A DNA stretch of 64,000 nt from Rickettsiales bacterium (GCA_035765535.1 DASTXE010000006.1:558001-622000), one strand, 5' to 3'. Positions 1-9,362 are shown, counted from the stretch's first letter. Notes: generated by a model not told the origin, from the letters alone. Numbers and translations: made by a program.

Positions 1-357
1 CGTTTCCAGCGGAATACCTACATCTTCCGGAAGTATAGCCGATGTGCTGGCCTGGCTCGCGCTGGTGTCGATAAATAATACGCGTTTGCCCATCATGCGC
101 GCGGCAATCACAGCCATCTCAAACGCAACGGTGCTTGCACCTTCACCTTTATAAGCGCTTACAAACTGAATTACACGGCATTGACGGTCCGGCAGAGCCG
201 TTTCGATATTGCGGTAAAGCTTGGCCAGCTCACCATATGGCAGGCTGAGCCCAAGGTCGATAATAGTGGAATTGACATTATGCGGAACGATCGAATTGCC
301 CGGCATGTGATCCTGATCATTATTGTTAGCAACTGTCATTCGGATAGGCATCGGCAT
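1..357 (-). CDS. CpsD/BY-kinase-like polysaccharide ATPase (partial)
   Basis: Only the N-terminal 119 residues are present; the gene runs off the left edge. The segment around residues 62-90 (VIQFVSAYKGEGASTVAFEMA-like) followed by RVLFIDTS is the P-loop and Walker A' region of the MinD-like ATPases that regulate exopolysaccharide assembly (CpsD/Wzc C-domain family). The canonical P-loop lysine (GEGKST) is replaced by Ala74 (GEGAST), so nucleotide handling may be altered or lost. The start ATG lies one base after the TAA of the upstream chain-length regulator, so the two are co-translated. Role by family: cytoplasmic partner of the Wzz-type membrane protein. Autokinase activity cannot be judged because the C-terminal tyrosine cluster is outside the window. 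Confidence 0.8.
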   Translation of the reverse strand, partial: MPMPIRMTVANNNDQDHMPGNSIVPHNVNSTIIDLGLSLPYGELAKLYRNIETALPDRQCRVIQFVSAYKGEGASTVAFEMAVIAARMMGKRVLFIDTSASQASTSAILPEDVGIPLET

Positions 358-358
358 A

Positions 359-1621
359 TTACATCCTTCCTTTACGATTGCGGCGAGCATTGAAGGTCGC
401 CATCACTGGCACACCAACGGCCTGCGCAAGCTGTTCCGGCGTTGTAAAGCGTGCATCATAAGCTTCGAGCGTCAGTGCAATGCCGATGCTTGCTACAATT
501 CCCGTAAGCAGACTGAGAATTAGCACAAGACCTTTGCGCGGATAAGCGGGCTTCAGCGGAACCACCGGCTCATCCACCACCGATACCGAAGTAATGTTCT
601 TGCGGCTGAGCTTGTCGTTAATACGCGCTTCTTCGCTATGGGCTTCATAGTTCTTATAGTTTCTTTCATCGATCTCTACCTGGCGGGTCAGATCGTCATA
701 TTGTTTGCGCTGGCTCTCCAGCTGGGTGATACGCTTATCGAGTGCGCCTGTAGCTCTCGCAGACTTGGCATGAATCTCTGCCTGACGCATGTGCAGCTGC
801 TGTTGTGCCAATTCCACTGCCGCATGCGCTTTCAGCACCTGCGGGCTGTCGGGGCGGTACACCATGCGCAGCCTTTTTTCTTCCGACTGCAGATCGGACA
901 ATTTGTCCCATGCGTCGTCGGTAGGTTCAAGCGCCACGGTGCCTGCATCGCTGCGCTGGCGCAGCAGCTCTTCAAGCTCACCGTTCATGGAAGAAATACC
1001 CTTCTGGGCTTTAAATGTTTCAAGCGCGCGCTGCGATGCTTCCAGCTTCACACGCGCCTGCTTGGTTTGTTCTTCCAGGAATACAGTCTGCGGATTGTTA
1101 TAGATTCCCGACTGTTTTGCGATAAAAGCTTCCATGAGCTTATGCACGAACTGCGCCGCCACTTCCGGGTTACGGTTGTCGAGCTTAATATCGATCACGT
1201 TGCTCATCTGGCCGGATTTGATAATCAGGTCACCCTTGGCAAGCTTGCGCACGGCAACTTCCACAGGCAAATCCTTCCCCATCACCTGCGCGGTAATGCC
1301 GGGATAAAGATTTTCTGCTCCAACATCCTTCACCACGGAAGCAATCAGGTCGTGACTTTGCAGAATATCCATATCCGACTGCATGATCTCGCGCCGGTCG
1401 TCCTGCGAAATCACACCGCCATCATTGTCGGTGCTGCTGATCTGCGAAGACATGCTGCGACCGAATTTCACCAGTACGCTGCCGCCAACTTCATAAACCG
1501 GTTTGGCAAGAAAAGCGTAAGTAGCACCGCCCAGCACAATCGTCAGGAACAGCACGCTGCACTTTCCGCCCTGCCGGAAGAAATTGCTCAGCAGGCCGCG
1601 TGTGGTGAATTCTATCTGCAT
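359..1621 (-). CDS. Wzz/GumC-type polysaccharide chain-length determinant
   Basis: A 420-residue inner-membrane protein with one membrane segment near residues 20-40, a long periplasmic coiled-coil-rich region (about 170-330) and a second membrane segment near 365-390 preceded by a proline-rich stretch (VVPLKPAYPRKG). This is the standard Wzz/GNVR layout. By family it sets chain length and couples polymer export to the outer-membrane channel. Upstream (19 bases away) is the Wza-type exporter and downstream (1 base) the kinase-like ATPase, the classic export triad. It lacks the fused kinase domain of Wzc; the kinase-like part is the separate downstream gene. Identification is secure; the polymer is unknown. 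Confidence 0.9.
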   Translation of the reverse strand: MQIEFTTRGLLSNFFRQGGKCSVLFLTIVLGGATYAFLAKPVYEVGGSVLVKFGRSMSSQISSTDNDGGVISQDDRREIMQSDMDILQSHDLIASVVKDVGAENLYPGITAQVMGKDLPVEVAVRKLAKGDLIIKSGQMSNVIDIKLDNRNPEVAAQFVHKLMEAFIAKQSGIYNNPQTVFLEEQTKQARVKLEASQRALETFKAQKGISSMNGELEELLRQRSDAGTVALEPTDDAWDKLSDLQSEEKRLRMVYRPDSPQVLKAHAAVELAQQQLHMRQAEIHAKSARATGALDKRITQLESQRKQYDDLTRQVEIDERNYKNYEAHSEEARINDKLSRKNITSVSVVDEPVVPLKPAYPRKGLVLILSLLTGIVASIGIALTLEAYDARFTTPEQLAQAVGVPVMATFNARRNRKGRM

Positions 1622-1640
1622 AGCAAACCTATGTTAAGAA

Positions 1641-2396
1641 TTAATGGTTGACGGTCGTGGTCGGATTAATCTGGTAATTCAGGCCGAACGAAACCGGAAC
1701 AAACTGCTGTACATACTGCTGGAAGTACAGGTAAGCATTGCCGACGCCGCTGCGCGGAACATACACCACGTCAAACGGAGCAAGGCGTACGTCGCTTGCC
1801 GGGTCCTTACCCGAAACCGCTGCCAGATAGTTAGCAGCGTATGCAATCGGTTTGTCGCCCTGGCCACGGCGCAGGATGATAAGATCCGTGCTTGCGTCAT
1901 TCTTTACGCCACCCGCACGCGCAATTGCCTGCAGAAGTGTGAGTTCGGGACCGACAGTCACAAATTCGCCCGGTGTATTCACTTCGCCCGTCACATAAAT
2001 ACGTTCCGGTGCAAACGAGCGCAGAATGACAGATACTTGCGGATTCAGCAGCTGCTTGCTGTAGACATTTTCAAGTTCTTCGCGCAGTTCAGCGGGTGTT
2101 TTTCCGTAAGCCTGAACGTCATGCGCAATGGTAGTGGAAATCATACCGTCCGGACGTACAACGACCTGGTCGTTCAATTCGGGACTCATCAGCACTTTAA
2201 TATCCATGACGTCACCGACCTGGAAATGGTACGGCTGCGGTTTGGCCATCGGAAGCTGCGCCAGGGAATAGCTGGCCGGAGCTGCCGGAAGATTCGGAGC
2301 CTGAGGCTGGGTAATACAGCCGGAGAGAACCACACAGGCCACGCCTGCTACCAAATATTTAACCGTGCTAAATGTCGAGATGCTCACGTTCACCAT
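1641..2396 (-). CDS. Wza-type polysaccharide export lipoprotein
   Basis: An outer-membrane exporter of the Poly_export/SLBB family. It begins with a lipoprotein signal ending in VVLSGC near residue 27, then the Poly_export domain (YHFQVGDVMDIKVLMSPEL, VVRPDGMIS) and an SLBB domain (RIYVTGEVNTPGEF, LLQAIARAGG). I chose the ATG at 2396 rather than an in-frame TTG at 2405 because a GGA stretch sits at suitable distance before it. By family it forms the outer-membrane channel for capsule or exopolysaccharide. It is followed by the chain-length regulator. The 160 bases before it contain a 7-bp-stem inverted repeat (2461-2488) of unknown role and no clear promoter. Confidence 0.9.
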   Translation of the reverse strand: MVNVSISTFSTVKYLVAGVACVVLSGCITQPQAPNLPAAPASYSLAQLPMAKPQPYHFQVGDVMDIKVLMSPELNDQVVVRPDGMISTTIAHDVQAYGKTPAELREELENVYSKQLLNPQVSVILRSFAPERIYVTGEVNTPGEFVTVGPELTLLQAIARAGGVKNDASTDLIILRRGQGDKPIAYAANYLAAVSGKDPASDVRLAPFDVVYVPRSGVGNAYLYFQQYVQQFVPVSFGLNYQINPTTTVNH

Positions 2397-2556
2397 CCAT
2401 TCCAAGTTTATTAACTATTACTAAGGCCGAAAATCATCCTGAACATACCGGCTCTCTCCATTTCTGCATCACAAAAAAGCCGCAGAAACCTAGCCTTCAG
2501 GCTTAAATTGCGGGCTATGTACACTATCGGAGATTGAATTTCAAGTTAAATGTTAA

Positions 2557-2937
2557 TTAATATTTACTATTTGGGTCCTGATGATACGGATCCGGCTGCA
2601 CCTCGGAAGACGGAGATTCCATACAGACTGCGCCGTTTCGGGCCGCTTCGGCATCGCAACTGTTTCTATCATGATAAATGCAGTTACTAACCCGGCTTGA
2701 GTAAACAAGGCAATATTTCCCGATGCCGGGCTGCAAGTGAAACTCTGCGTTATTGGGCGTGCAGAGCCCGTTAAGCTGCTGAGCACGCTGGCGGCATTCC
2801 ATGACATCCGTATAAATGCACTCAGGCGTCATTCCCTGCACACTGACACAGAAGGGCGAGGCATAAAGCGGCGAGGCATAGAGACTGCCAAGCAGGAAAG
2901 AGACAGCTAAGCCTTTATATTTCTGCAATTTCTTCAT
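2557..2937 (-). CDS. secreted Cys-rich protein with two similar units
   Basis: A 126-residue protein with a signal peptide (cleavage probably after YASPLYA) and two similar units of the pattern C, about 10 residues, C-x-Y, about 7 residues, C, then a final C after NG or AV. The units start at PFCVSVQGMTPECIY and KYCLVYSSRVSNCIY. The pattern recalls short alphaproteobacterial DUF3551-type Cys proteins, but I cannot confirm membership. Eight cysteines in an exported protein suggest disulfides. The start overlaps the end of the flippase gene by 23 bases, so it is translated with the polysaccharide operon. Function unknown. Confidence 0.7.
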   Translation of the reverse strand: MKKLQKYKGLAVSFLLGSLYASPLYASPFCVSVQGMTPECIYTDVMECRQRAQQLNGLCTPNNAEFHLQPGIGKYCLVYSSRVSNCIYHDRNSCDAEAARNGAVCMESPSSEVQPDPYHQDPNSKY

Positions 2938-4243
2938 CAGGAGACACTTTCTGGAGCGACTGGATGGACTTATACATCAGTATAAACAGCAGCAAATGCG
3001 CCGCTGCCTGCACTATACTATACGCCAGCAACGCGTGCAATGCGTCAAACCCCAGCCGGTAGCTTATGAAAAATGCTCCTATGAGCGCTATAAGCCTTCC
3101 CGCTTCCCACAAAGCCGATAACATCTGCTTCTCAAGCACTTGGAGTGTATGCGTAATCGCATGCAACACCATTCTGGGTAAATAAGCAATGCTGAGCACA
3201 CGCAGGTAAGGCACCGTTCCGGCCCATGCTTCGCCGAATACCAGCGGAATGACATACGGCGCGACCACGTTAACCAATAGCAGCCAGCCCGCCACAATCA
3301 CAAACTGCTGCCCCGCCATCTGCAGAAAACGCCTGCGCACAGCCCCGGGGTCGGTCGCAATGCTGCGCGAAACATCGCCCACATACACCTGCAATATGGA
3401 AGTGCTGATGAGCAGCAACGGCCTACCGATAATACGATCCGTGAGAAAAATGAATCCGACCGCCGTGCTGGAATAAAGCACCGGCATCACCATCAGCAGC
3501 AGATAACCATTGCCCGCTTCTTCGATAATACCCGCCCAGCTCGAAACCAGAAAGAAATGACGGAACCGCTTGGCAATTGCGCCCATGCCCGCCATCGATG
3601 CACCGGCCAGCGCGCGCGGAGCCACCAGCAGGCGCGACGTCATATAGCCAATTCCGGCCGACTGACCGAGGATTGACCCCGTTACCAGTCCGCCAATCCC
3701 TGCCCCCATAAGGCCGAGCACTATCTGGGACACCGGCCCTACCCCCCCCTGATAAAGCTTCGTGCGGGCGATAACACGGAAGTCATGCTGGCGGGTCGCA
3801 TAATATAAGAGTACGTTATAGGCACCGATACACAAAAGCCCCAGCGGCATAAACCAGCGGTAAGGTGCAACCACGCCGAATACGGAAGCAGCCGCTCCGG
3901 CAATGGAAATTCCCCCTACGACCGCAGCCGCTGTTGTCACGGTAATGACGAGCGCGGCAATACATACGGCCAGCAGGTTCGCCGCATCCGTCTGCGTGCG
4001 CACAAGCGGCAGCGCCATTTCATAACGTAGCGTCGCTACAGTGGAAAGAATCCCGACGACTGCTGTGAAGACACCCAGCACGCCAAACATTTCGGGAGAA
4101 TAAATGCGCGTGAGCAGTGGCGAAAGCAGCACGGAGCAGAACTGCCCAAGCGCCGTGCCGGTAAACATCACGAGCACATTGCGAGCAAAATCGTCACGCT
4201 TGAGCTTGGCGAGATAGCGTTGAATGAAGGAAAATATGGCCAT
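2915..4243 (-). CDS. Wzx-type polysaccharide flippase
   Basis: A 442-residue polytopic membrane protein with about 12-14 hydrophobic helices. The N-terminal part (NVLVMFTGTALGQFCSVLLS, TRIYSPEMFGVLGVF) has the arrangement of the polysaccharide biosynthesis/MATE-like flippases. By family it moves undecaprenyl-linked repeat units across the inner membrane. It lies five bases after the GT2 gene and overlaps the small Cys-rich gene downstream. A partner polymerase candidate is the divergent gene at 5440, so the locus is probably a Wzx/Wzy-dependent pathway. Confidence 0.88.
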   Translation of the reverse strand: MAIFSFIQRYLAKLKRDDFARNVLVMFTGTALGQFCSVLLSPLLTRIYSPEMFGVLGVFTAVVGILSTVATLRYEMALPLVRTQTDAANLLAVCIAALVITVTTAAAVVGGISIAGAAASVFGVVAPYRWFMPLGLLCIGAYNVLLYYATRQHDFRVIARTKLYQGGVGPVSQIVLGLMGAGIGGLVTGSILGQSAGIGYMTSRLLVAPRALAGASMAGMGAIAKRFRHFFLVSSWAGIIEEAGNGYLLLMVMPVLYSSTAVGFIFLTDRIIGRPLLLISTSILQVYVGDVSRSIATDPGAVRRRFLQMAGQQFVIVAGWLLLVNVVAPYVIPLVFGEAWAGTVPYLRVLSIAYLPRMVLHAITHTLQVLEKQMLSALWEAGRLIALIGAFFISYRLGFDALHALLAYSIVQAAAHLLLFILMYKSIQSLQKVSPDEEIAEI

Positions 4244-4248
4244 AGGCT

Positions 4249-5190
4249 TTAGGCAGCCAGCCTGGCCAGCCCGCGTTTCACCACCTGCAGCCAGAACGCA
4301 GGTGGAGCTGTCAGCGCATGCTGAACCGCACCGGCAACATTATTGGCTGCAAGTTCCTCGCGCACTTTGTGCAAGCGGGCCATGACCTCGAACCCTTTGC
4401 CACGCCTGAGCATGGCCTGGATCTGCTCCGGTGTCATGTCGAACTGACGCTTCAGAATTACTTTGTCGTTATATAGTTTAATTTTTTCAAATGGATAACG
4501 CTTTCTTTCCACCTGCGCCCATTGCTTGGAAACGGAACCGAAAGGCTGGAGATAATAATAAAGCGGTTCATCCACCAGCAACGCCTTTCCGCCCGCGAGG
4601 AAATAATCGAACAGCATGAAATAATCGAATCCGTCGCGGAATTCCTCCTGGTAACGGATACCATGCCCCTGCAGGAAAGCCTTTCTGAACATCGGCTTTA
4701 ACTGGCCGTAATCGAAGGCTGCAGTCGGGTCCGTATGCTGCAGGAAATCATTCACATTGATCGTGCGGTTGTGATAAGTGCGGGCAAACGCCGTACGTAC
4801 GCTGCGTCCTAACCTTGCATCCACAAAATGCTGGTTGTCGGCCACCATGTCCACACCTGCCCACTCAGCAGCTGTCAGGAGCTTTTCGATACGGGTGGGT
4901 TCATACCAGTCATCCGCGTCAAGCACCGCCACCCATTCACCCTGCGCCGCATCAATCGCGCGATTAAGCGCTCCCGCCCCGCCGACATTTTTGGGCAAAG
5001 CAACAACATGCACGCGAGCATCTTCTGCTGCGAGTTTATGGGCTATCGCACAAGTCGCATCAGGCGAGCAGTCATCGACGATGACCACTTCAATATCCTG
5101 CTCCGTCTGCGTTAATGCAGAACGCACCGCTTTTTCAAGATAATCCGCGGCCTTATACGCGGCTATCGCTATCGATACCCGAACGGTCAC
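4249..5190 (-). CDS. family 2 glycosyltransferase
   Basis: A 313-residue GT-A fold enzyme. The N-terminus (VSIAIAAYKAADYLEKAV), the nucleotide-binding VDDCSPDATC and the metal-binding VLDADDWYEP give a confident GT2 call. By family it adds a sugar from a nucleotide donor to a lipid-linked acceptor at the inner face of the membrane. The start is a GTG with a strong AAGGAGG site four bases before it; no ATG fits. It is the first gene of the minus arm, divergent from the polymerase-like gene across a 249-base AT-rich spacer. Donor and acceptor cannot be predicted. Confidence 0.9.
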   Translation of the reverse strand: MTVRVSIAIAAYKAADYLEKAVRSALTQTEQDIEVVIVDDCSPDATCAIAHKLAAEDARVHVVALPKNVGGAGALNRAIDAAQGEWVAVLDADDWYEPTRIEKLLTAAEWAGVDMVADNQHFVDARLGRSVRTAFARTYHNRTINVNDFLQHTDPTAAFDYGQLKPMFRKAFLQGHGIRYQEEFRDGFDYFMLFDYFLAGGKALLVDEPLYYYLQPFGSVSKQWAQVERKRYPFEKIKLYNDKVILKRQFDMTPEQIQAMLRRGKGFEVMARLHKVREELAANNVAGAVQHALTAPPAFWLQVVKRGLARLAA

Positions 5191-5292
5191 ACCGCCTCCT
5201 TCGAATTTTATTGCCCAATCCCAGACTGGGTCGGGAAGGTGTATATAGAAAAATAGTATATTGTCAATATCTTAATATTTTGCTCGTTTTAT

Positions 5293-5321
5293 TTGTGCAC
5301 AAAAATATTAACACATATAAA
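5293..5321 (+). promoter_or_regulatory. candidate sigma-70 promoter for the plus arm
   Basis: TTGTGC and TATAAA are separated by 17 bases inside the AT-rich spacer between the divergent arms. If used it gives a leader of about 110 bases before the gene at 5440. Judged by eye only. Confidence 0.3.
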
Positions 5322-5439
5322 CCAATTGTTGTATATTCTGTAGCTTAGCATATGTACATTCTGTCCCAACTATGCTACATAGCCTCCCGCTTAGAGACTG
5401 TTTCCGGAATCCGCTGTCATTGTAATCGATGCTAAAGTA

Positions 5440-6669
5440 ATGCAAGAGCTCTTGTCTATACCCATAGTCATCTATCTGCTGTGTTACGTCTTTGAAGGCG
5501 CGTTGCGCTATGGACTGCACCTGGCAGGCGCAGATGCAATGATCTTCCTGCGCGATGCTCTGCTGTTGCTTCCGCTGGCTATTATATTCCTTCATCAGTT
5601 GCTGCACAAGAAACTCCATCCTGCTTTCCTGATATTTTTTGCCGTGATCGTACTGCATGGCTTTGTGATATTGGTAAATATGAAAAGCGCACAGGCTATT
5701 GCTTACGGGGCCAAGATACTCATCACAATGGTCGCCGGTGCATTGGGCATGCGCCCGCTGCTTGCCCCCAGTCGCAAAGTGCTGATGCTTCTGCTGCTCG
5801 TCTGGGCCGTTAGCCTCGGAGCCATTTGCGCAGATAAATATTTCGTGCAGATGCCATGGGTAGGTATGGAAACCCAGATCGAAGGCGTCAAAGTAGATAT
5901 CAGCCGTGACTGGCAAGTCAGCGGCGCGGAAAAGCGCGCGGCGGGATTAATGCGCGATTCCATCCATGCCGCGATGGTGATGCCGCTGATGGCGCTGGTG
6001 CTGATCTTTAACCTTCAGAACCTACCGCTGCGCCTCTTTGTCGCGCTCGGAACACTTCCCGCACTCGTCTGGACGACGCAGAAAGGCGCAATCATCGCCT
6101 ATCTTATCACGCTCGGCCTGATGGCGCTTAATCCCAAACGTCCAATCAACATGCTGCGCCTCGGTGTCTGCTTCACGATTGCGCTCTGTATAGCATTACC
6201 CCTCGTCTTTCAGGATTACACGATGCCTAACGCAGACGGCGTATTCAGTTTCTATTCCTTTTACCTGCGCATCGAATGGATGTGGCCGGATGCCTGGAAA
6301 TGGATCCACGCACATGATGCGTTTCCGTTCGGCGTAGGGCTTGGCGGCATTGGCGGTGCGCAACGCGTCTATGCGCCGGACGATGTTAACGCAGCCGATA
6401 ACCTCTTTATATTAATGTATGCCTATTTCGGTGTAATGACCTTTGTTTATCTGGCGGGCGTATTGGCAGCCGTCGCAAAAATCGGAAGCAATGCAAGCAA
6501 ACTCGCAACAGAAGCAACGGCAATGCTGGTCTTCCTGTTCGGCTATGGCTGCGTGATCTCGTTGATTGAAGACCAGATGGGGTCGCTTTATATGGGCGCG
6601 GCGCTCGCCTGTGTGTGTCATGAAATCAAACGCGTTTCCAAGGAAAGATTGCAAGTTCAGGCTCAGTAA
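5440..6669 (+). CDS. O-antigen ligase/polymerase-like membrane protein
   Basis: A 409-residue protein with roughly ten or more hydrophobic helices and one larger extracytoplasmic loop near residues 275-325 (WKWIHAHDAFPFGVGLGGIG). This topology and the HxxxxFPFGVGxG loop are typical of the Wzy_C/O-antigen ligase family, which polymerises or ligates lipid-linked glycans in the periplasm. It opens the plus arm of the exopolysaccharide locus and is followed after six bases by an acyltransferase. Ligase and Wzy polymerase cannot be separated from sequence; the context favours a polymerase. Confidence 0.8.
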   Translation: MQELLSIPIVIYLLCYVFEGALRYGLHLAGADAMIFLRDALLLLPLAIIFLHQLLHKKLHPAFLIFFAVIVLHGFVILVNMKSAQAIAYGAKILITMVAGALGMRPLLAPSRKVLMLLLLVWAVSLGAICADKYFVQMPWVGMETQIEGVKVDISRDWQVSGAEKRAAGLMRDSIHAAMVMPLMALVLIFNLQNLPLRLFVALGTLPALVWTTQKGAIIAYLITLGLMALNPKRPINMLRLGVCFTIALCIALPLVFQDYTMPNADGVFSFYSFYLRIEWMWPDAWKWIHAHDAFPFGVGLGGIGGAQRVYAPDDVNAADNLFILMYAYFGVMTFVYLAGVLAAVAKIGSNASKLATEATAMLVFLFGYGCVISLIEDQMGSLYMGAALACVCHEIKRVSKERLQVQAQ

Positions 6670-6675
6670 TAGACG

Positions 6676-7722
6676 ATGAAACACACAGAAAATAATTTTA
6701 CCCTCCTGCGCCTGGTGCTGGCTTTACTTGTCGTATGCGGGCATTTCAAAGTATTGCCCGGCAATCACGCAACCAATTTCTGGGAAAGCCATGCCGATTT
6801 CGCCGTGGATGCGTTCTTTGTCGTCAGCGGTTACCTGATCTTTGCAAGCTACGACCGCAGACCCGAAACGGGTAGCTTTTACCTGCGCCGGTTTTTCAGG
6901 ATTTACCCGCTCTATTTTGTCATCATCATGCTGCAGGGCCTGGCAATGGCCCTCGTCGCTGGCGATATCGCCTCCCATGCCGGAGAGCTCGCGCATTATA
7001 TTGGCTTCAATCTGATTATGGCGAACTTCATGGCGTATGGGCTGGGCGACCTGCTGCATTCACTGCATGATCCGGGTATAAACCCGAGCCTCTGGACATT
7101 AAAGATCGAAGTGGCCTTCTATCTCCTGCTTCCACTGGCGTGGCAGCTGACGCGCCGTTTCGGTGATAAACCGCTTATTGCCTTATATATAGCCTCCGTT
7201 TTATTCGAATACGCAGCAATGCATTACGGTGACATAACGATCGGCAAACAGCTGCCGGGCAAGATGCGCTTCTTTATCATAGGCATCATGCTCTACCGCC
7301 ACCGGGGTGTCATTCACCTGCCGCCGCTGCATGCTTTCATAACCGCTGGCGTGCTGCTTGCCGTCTGCTCCTTGCGTGACGAACTCTGGATGCTGCCGTT
7401 TTACCCAATCTGCATCGGTCTGTTCGTAGTCATATGCGCACTGCGCCTGCCCGCATTCGACCTTAAGCACGATATCTCTTATGGCATTTACTTGGTGCAC
7501 GGTCCTCTGATACAGTTCGCGCTGCTGCTCGGCCTGTTCGAGAACAACACGCATTTCCTTATCCTGCTGCTTCTGGCGGCAACGGCAATCGCGCTGCTTG
7601 CGGAACGGTTCATCGAGCGTCCGGGCATCGCCGCCGGAAAACGGCTCTGCCTGTTATGGCTTAAACTGGCGTCACGGAAAGAAAAAGAACCTGTATGGCC
7701 GACCGCACCATTGTCATCCTGA
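6676..7722 (+). CDS. acyltransferase 3 (OafA/NodX-type) membrane protein
   Basis: A 348-residue multi-helix membrane protein. The N-terminal LVLALLVVCGHF with its conserved His, the FFVVSGYL segment and RFFRIYPLYF are hallmarks of the acyltransferase-3 family. By family it transfers acetyl or other acyl groups to sugars of surface polysaccharides across the inner membrane. Its end overlaps the GT4 start by 28 bases. The context indicates acyl decoration of the exopolysaccharide made here. Confidence 0.9.
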   Translation: MKHTENNFTLLRLVLALLVVCGHFKVLPGNHATNFWESHADFAVDAFFVVSGYLIFASYDRRPETGSFYLRRFFRIYPLYFVIIMLQGLAMALVAGDIASHAGELAHYIGFNLIMANFMAYGLGDLLHSLHDPGINPSLWTLKIEVAFYLLLPLAWQLTRRFGDKPLIALYIASVLFEYAAMHYGDITIGKQLPGKMRFFIIGIMLYRHRGVIHLPPLHAFITAGVLLAVCSLRDELWMLPFYPICIGLFVVICALRLPAFDLKHDISYGIYLVHGPLIQFALLLGLFENNTHFLILLLLAATAIALLAERFIERPGIAAGKRLCLLWLKLASRKEKEPVWPTAPLSS

Positions 7723-8933
7723 ACGATTATTGCCATATCAATGGCGGTGCCAGCCGTATTGCCATCGATGAAGCGGTAAGCCTCGCTGCTGCCGGTGAAA
7801 AAGTTATTTTCTTCGGTGCCTGCGGTCCGGTCTGCCCGGAGCTGCAGAATGCTCCACTGGAAACAATCTGCCTGAACCAGCCGGAATTGATCGAGGCAGG
7901 CAAGAACCCTGCCGTGCTGCTGCAGGGAATATGGAACCTGTCCGCTTACCGCAGGATGATCGCACTGCTTTCCACGCTCGATCCGGCGCGCACCGTCATC
8001 CATCTGCACGGCTACACTAAGGCGCTCACCACGAGCCCCGTGCGCGCAGCGGTAAAACGCGATTTCAAAGTCGTCTGTACATTACACGATTTCTTCCCTG
8101 CCTGCCCGAACGGCGCATTCTTTGATTACGTCAAAAACACCCCCTGCCCTAAGCGCGGGCTGTCGATGAGCTGCATCGGCACGAACTGCGACAAACGCCG
8201 CTATCACCATAAGCTTTACCGCGTCGTCCGTTCTGCCGTGCAAAGAACCGCAGGGTTACTGCCTTCCGGAATCATGGATTACATCACTTTATCCCGTCAC
8301 TCCGTAGAACTGCTGCGTCCGTATCTTCCTGCAAATGCACGTCTGTACCCGCTGGAGAACCTGATAGAGACCGTAAAATCCGCGCCGGTAGACGTCGCCG
8401 CAAACCGTACGGTTGTCGCTGTCGGCAGACTGGATGTAGAAAAAGGTATCGAAGTGCTGCTTGAGGCAGCAAAGCGCACTGGCACGCAATTGACTCTGGT
8501 AGGCGACGGACCTTTACGCGCATTGGCCGAGACTTATCCGAATTGCCGCGTCACGGGCTGGTTGCCGCCGAAAGAAGTGTTTGCGGAACTCGCCAAGGCG
8601 CGCTGCCTTGCATTTCCAAGCCTCTGGTATGAAACTTACGGGTTGGTAGTGACGGAAGCCGCCGCACGGGGAATCCCTGCAATCGTCAGCGCCATCTCCG
8701 CCGCATCCGAACGCGTGAATGACGGAATGGAAGGCTGGCATGTCCGCGCAGGCGATGTAGATCATTTAGCCAAACGGCTTGAACTCGCGAAAGATGACGC
8801 CAACATCCGCCGTATGGGACAGGCTGCCTATGAGCGCTTCTGGAACAAACCGCCGACACGCGACTATCATACAAAAGGATTGCTTGCGATTTACAAAAGG
8901 ATATTGGATAGTAGGGAGAAAGTCCAAGCATAG
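7695..8933 (+). CDS. family 4 glycosyltransferase
   Basis: A 412-residue GT-B enzyme. The C-terminal half carries TVVAVGRLDVEKGIEVLLEA, LVGDGPLR and the donor-site ETYGLVVTEA (E-x7-E). The N-terminal half has a Cys-rich insertion near residues 135-175 (FFPACPNGAF, PCPKRGLSMSC, GTNC) seen in a subset of GT4 enzymes. By family it is a retaining glycosyltransferase at the cytoplasmic membrane. It starts inside the acyltransferase gene, so the two are probably coupled. Sugar specificity is unknown. Confidence 0.9.
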   Translation: MADRTIVILNDYCHINGGASRIAIDEAVSLAAAGEKVIFFGACGPVCPELQNAPLETICLNQPELIEAGKNPAVLLQGIWNLSAYRRMIALLSTLDPARTVIHLHGYTKALTTSPVRAAVKRDFKVVCTLHDFFPACPNGAFFDYVKNTPCPKRGLSMSCIGTNCDKRRYHHKLYRVVRSAVQRTAGLLPSGIMDYITLSRHSVELLRPYLPANARLYPLENLIETVKSAPVDVAANRTVVAVGRLDVEKGIEVLLEAAKRTGTQLTLVGDGPLRALAETYPNCRVTGWLPPKEVFAELAKARCLAFPSLWYETYGLVVTEAAARGIPAIVSAISAASERVNDGMEGWHVRAGDVDHLAKRLELAKDDANIRRMGQAAYERFWNKPPTRDYHTKGLLAIYKRILDSREKVQA

Positions 8934-8942
8934 GGTCATGCC

Positions 8943-9362
8943 ATGCGTATCCAATTAAAGGCCGTTTTGTTTTCCGCACTGATGGCAATGTCGCTTTCAG
9001 CCTGCAATACGTCTTATCCCCTTGCAGGCAAAGTCCCCAATACGAACGAGCATTTCACCGGCAGCGTCACCACATTCACGCTCAATAACAACGCGACGAT
9101 TCTCTTTACGACCGACCGCGGCACACGGTGCTACGGTGTGTACCCGCTTCCGCTCTCCGGCGGTGACCGCAGCATGTCCGGCAGCGGTACGTTCAAATGC
9201 AATGACGGCAGGCTCGGCATTTTCGCCTTCAGCGGAACAATCTATAAAGGAACGGGCATCGGAAAATTCAATAATGGCAATAAATTCACCTTTGCCTACG
9301 GCACCAACCTGCCGGAAGAAACCGACGGCGTGACCTCTCCCGCTCTGTGGAAAGACTACTGA
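8943..9362 (+). CDS. small secreted lipoprotein, unknown
   Basis: A 139-residue protein with a lipoprotein signal ending MSLSAC at residue 21. The mature part is Gly/Thr/Asn-rich with alternating strand-like segments (GSVTTFTLNNNATILFTTD, GSGTFKCNDGRLGIF) and suggests a small beta-barrel or sandwich. It begins ten bases after the GT4 gene and ends overlapping the convergent HAD gene. It may belong to the polysaccharide operon, but function is not recognised. Confidence 0.65.
   Translation: MRIQLKAVLFSALMAMSLSACNTSYPLAGKVPNTNEHFTGSVTTFTLNNNATILFTTDRGTRCYGVYPLPLSGGDRSMSGSGTFKCNDGRLGIFAFSGTIYKGTGIGKFNNGNKFTFAYGTNLPEETDGVTSPALWKDY

Noticed and set aside
638..1651. A 337-codon plus-strand frame
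   Set aside because: It is antisense to the Wzz-type gene, rich in His/Cys/Leu with no domain, and explained by the codon usage of the true gene.
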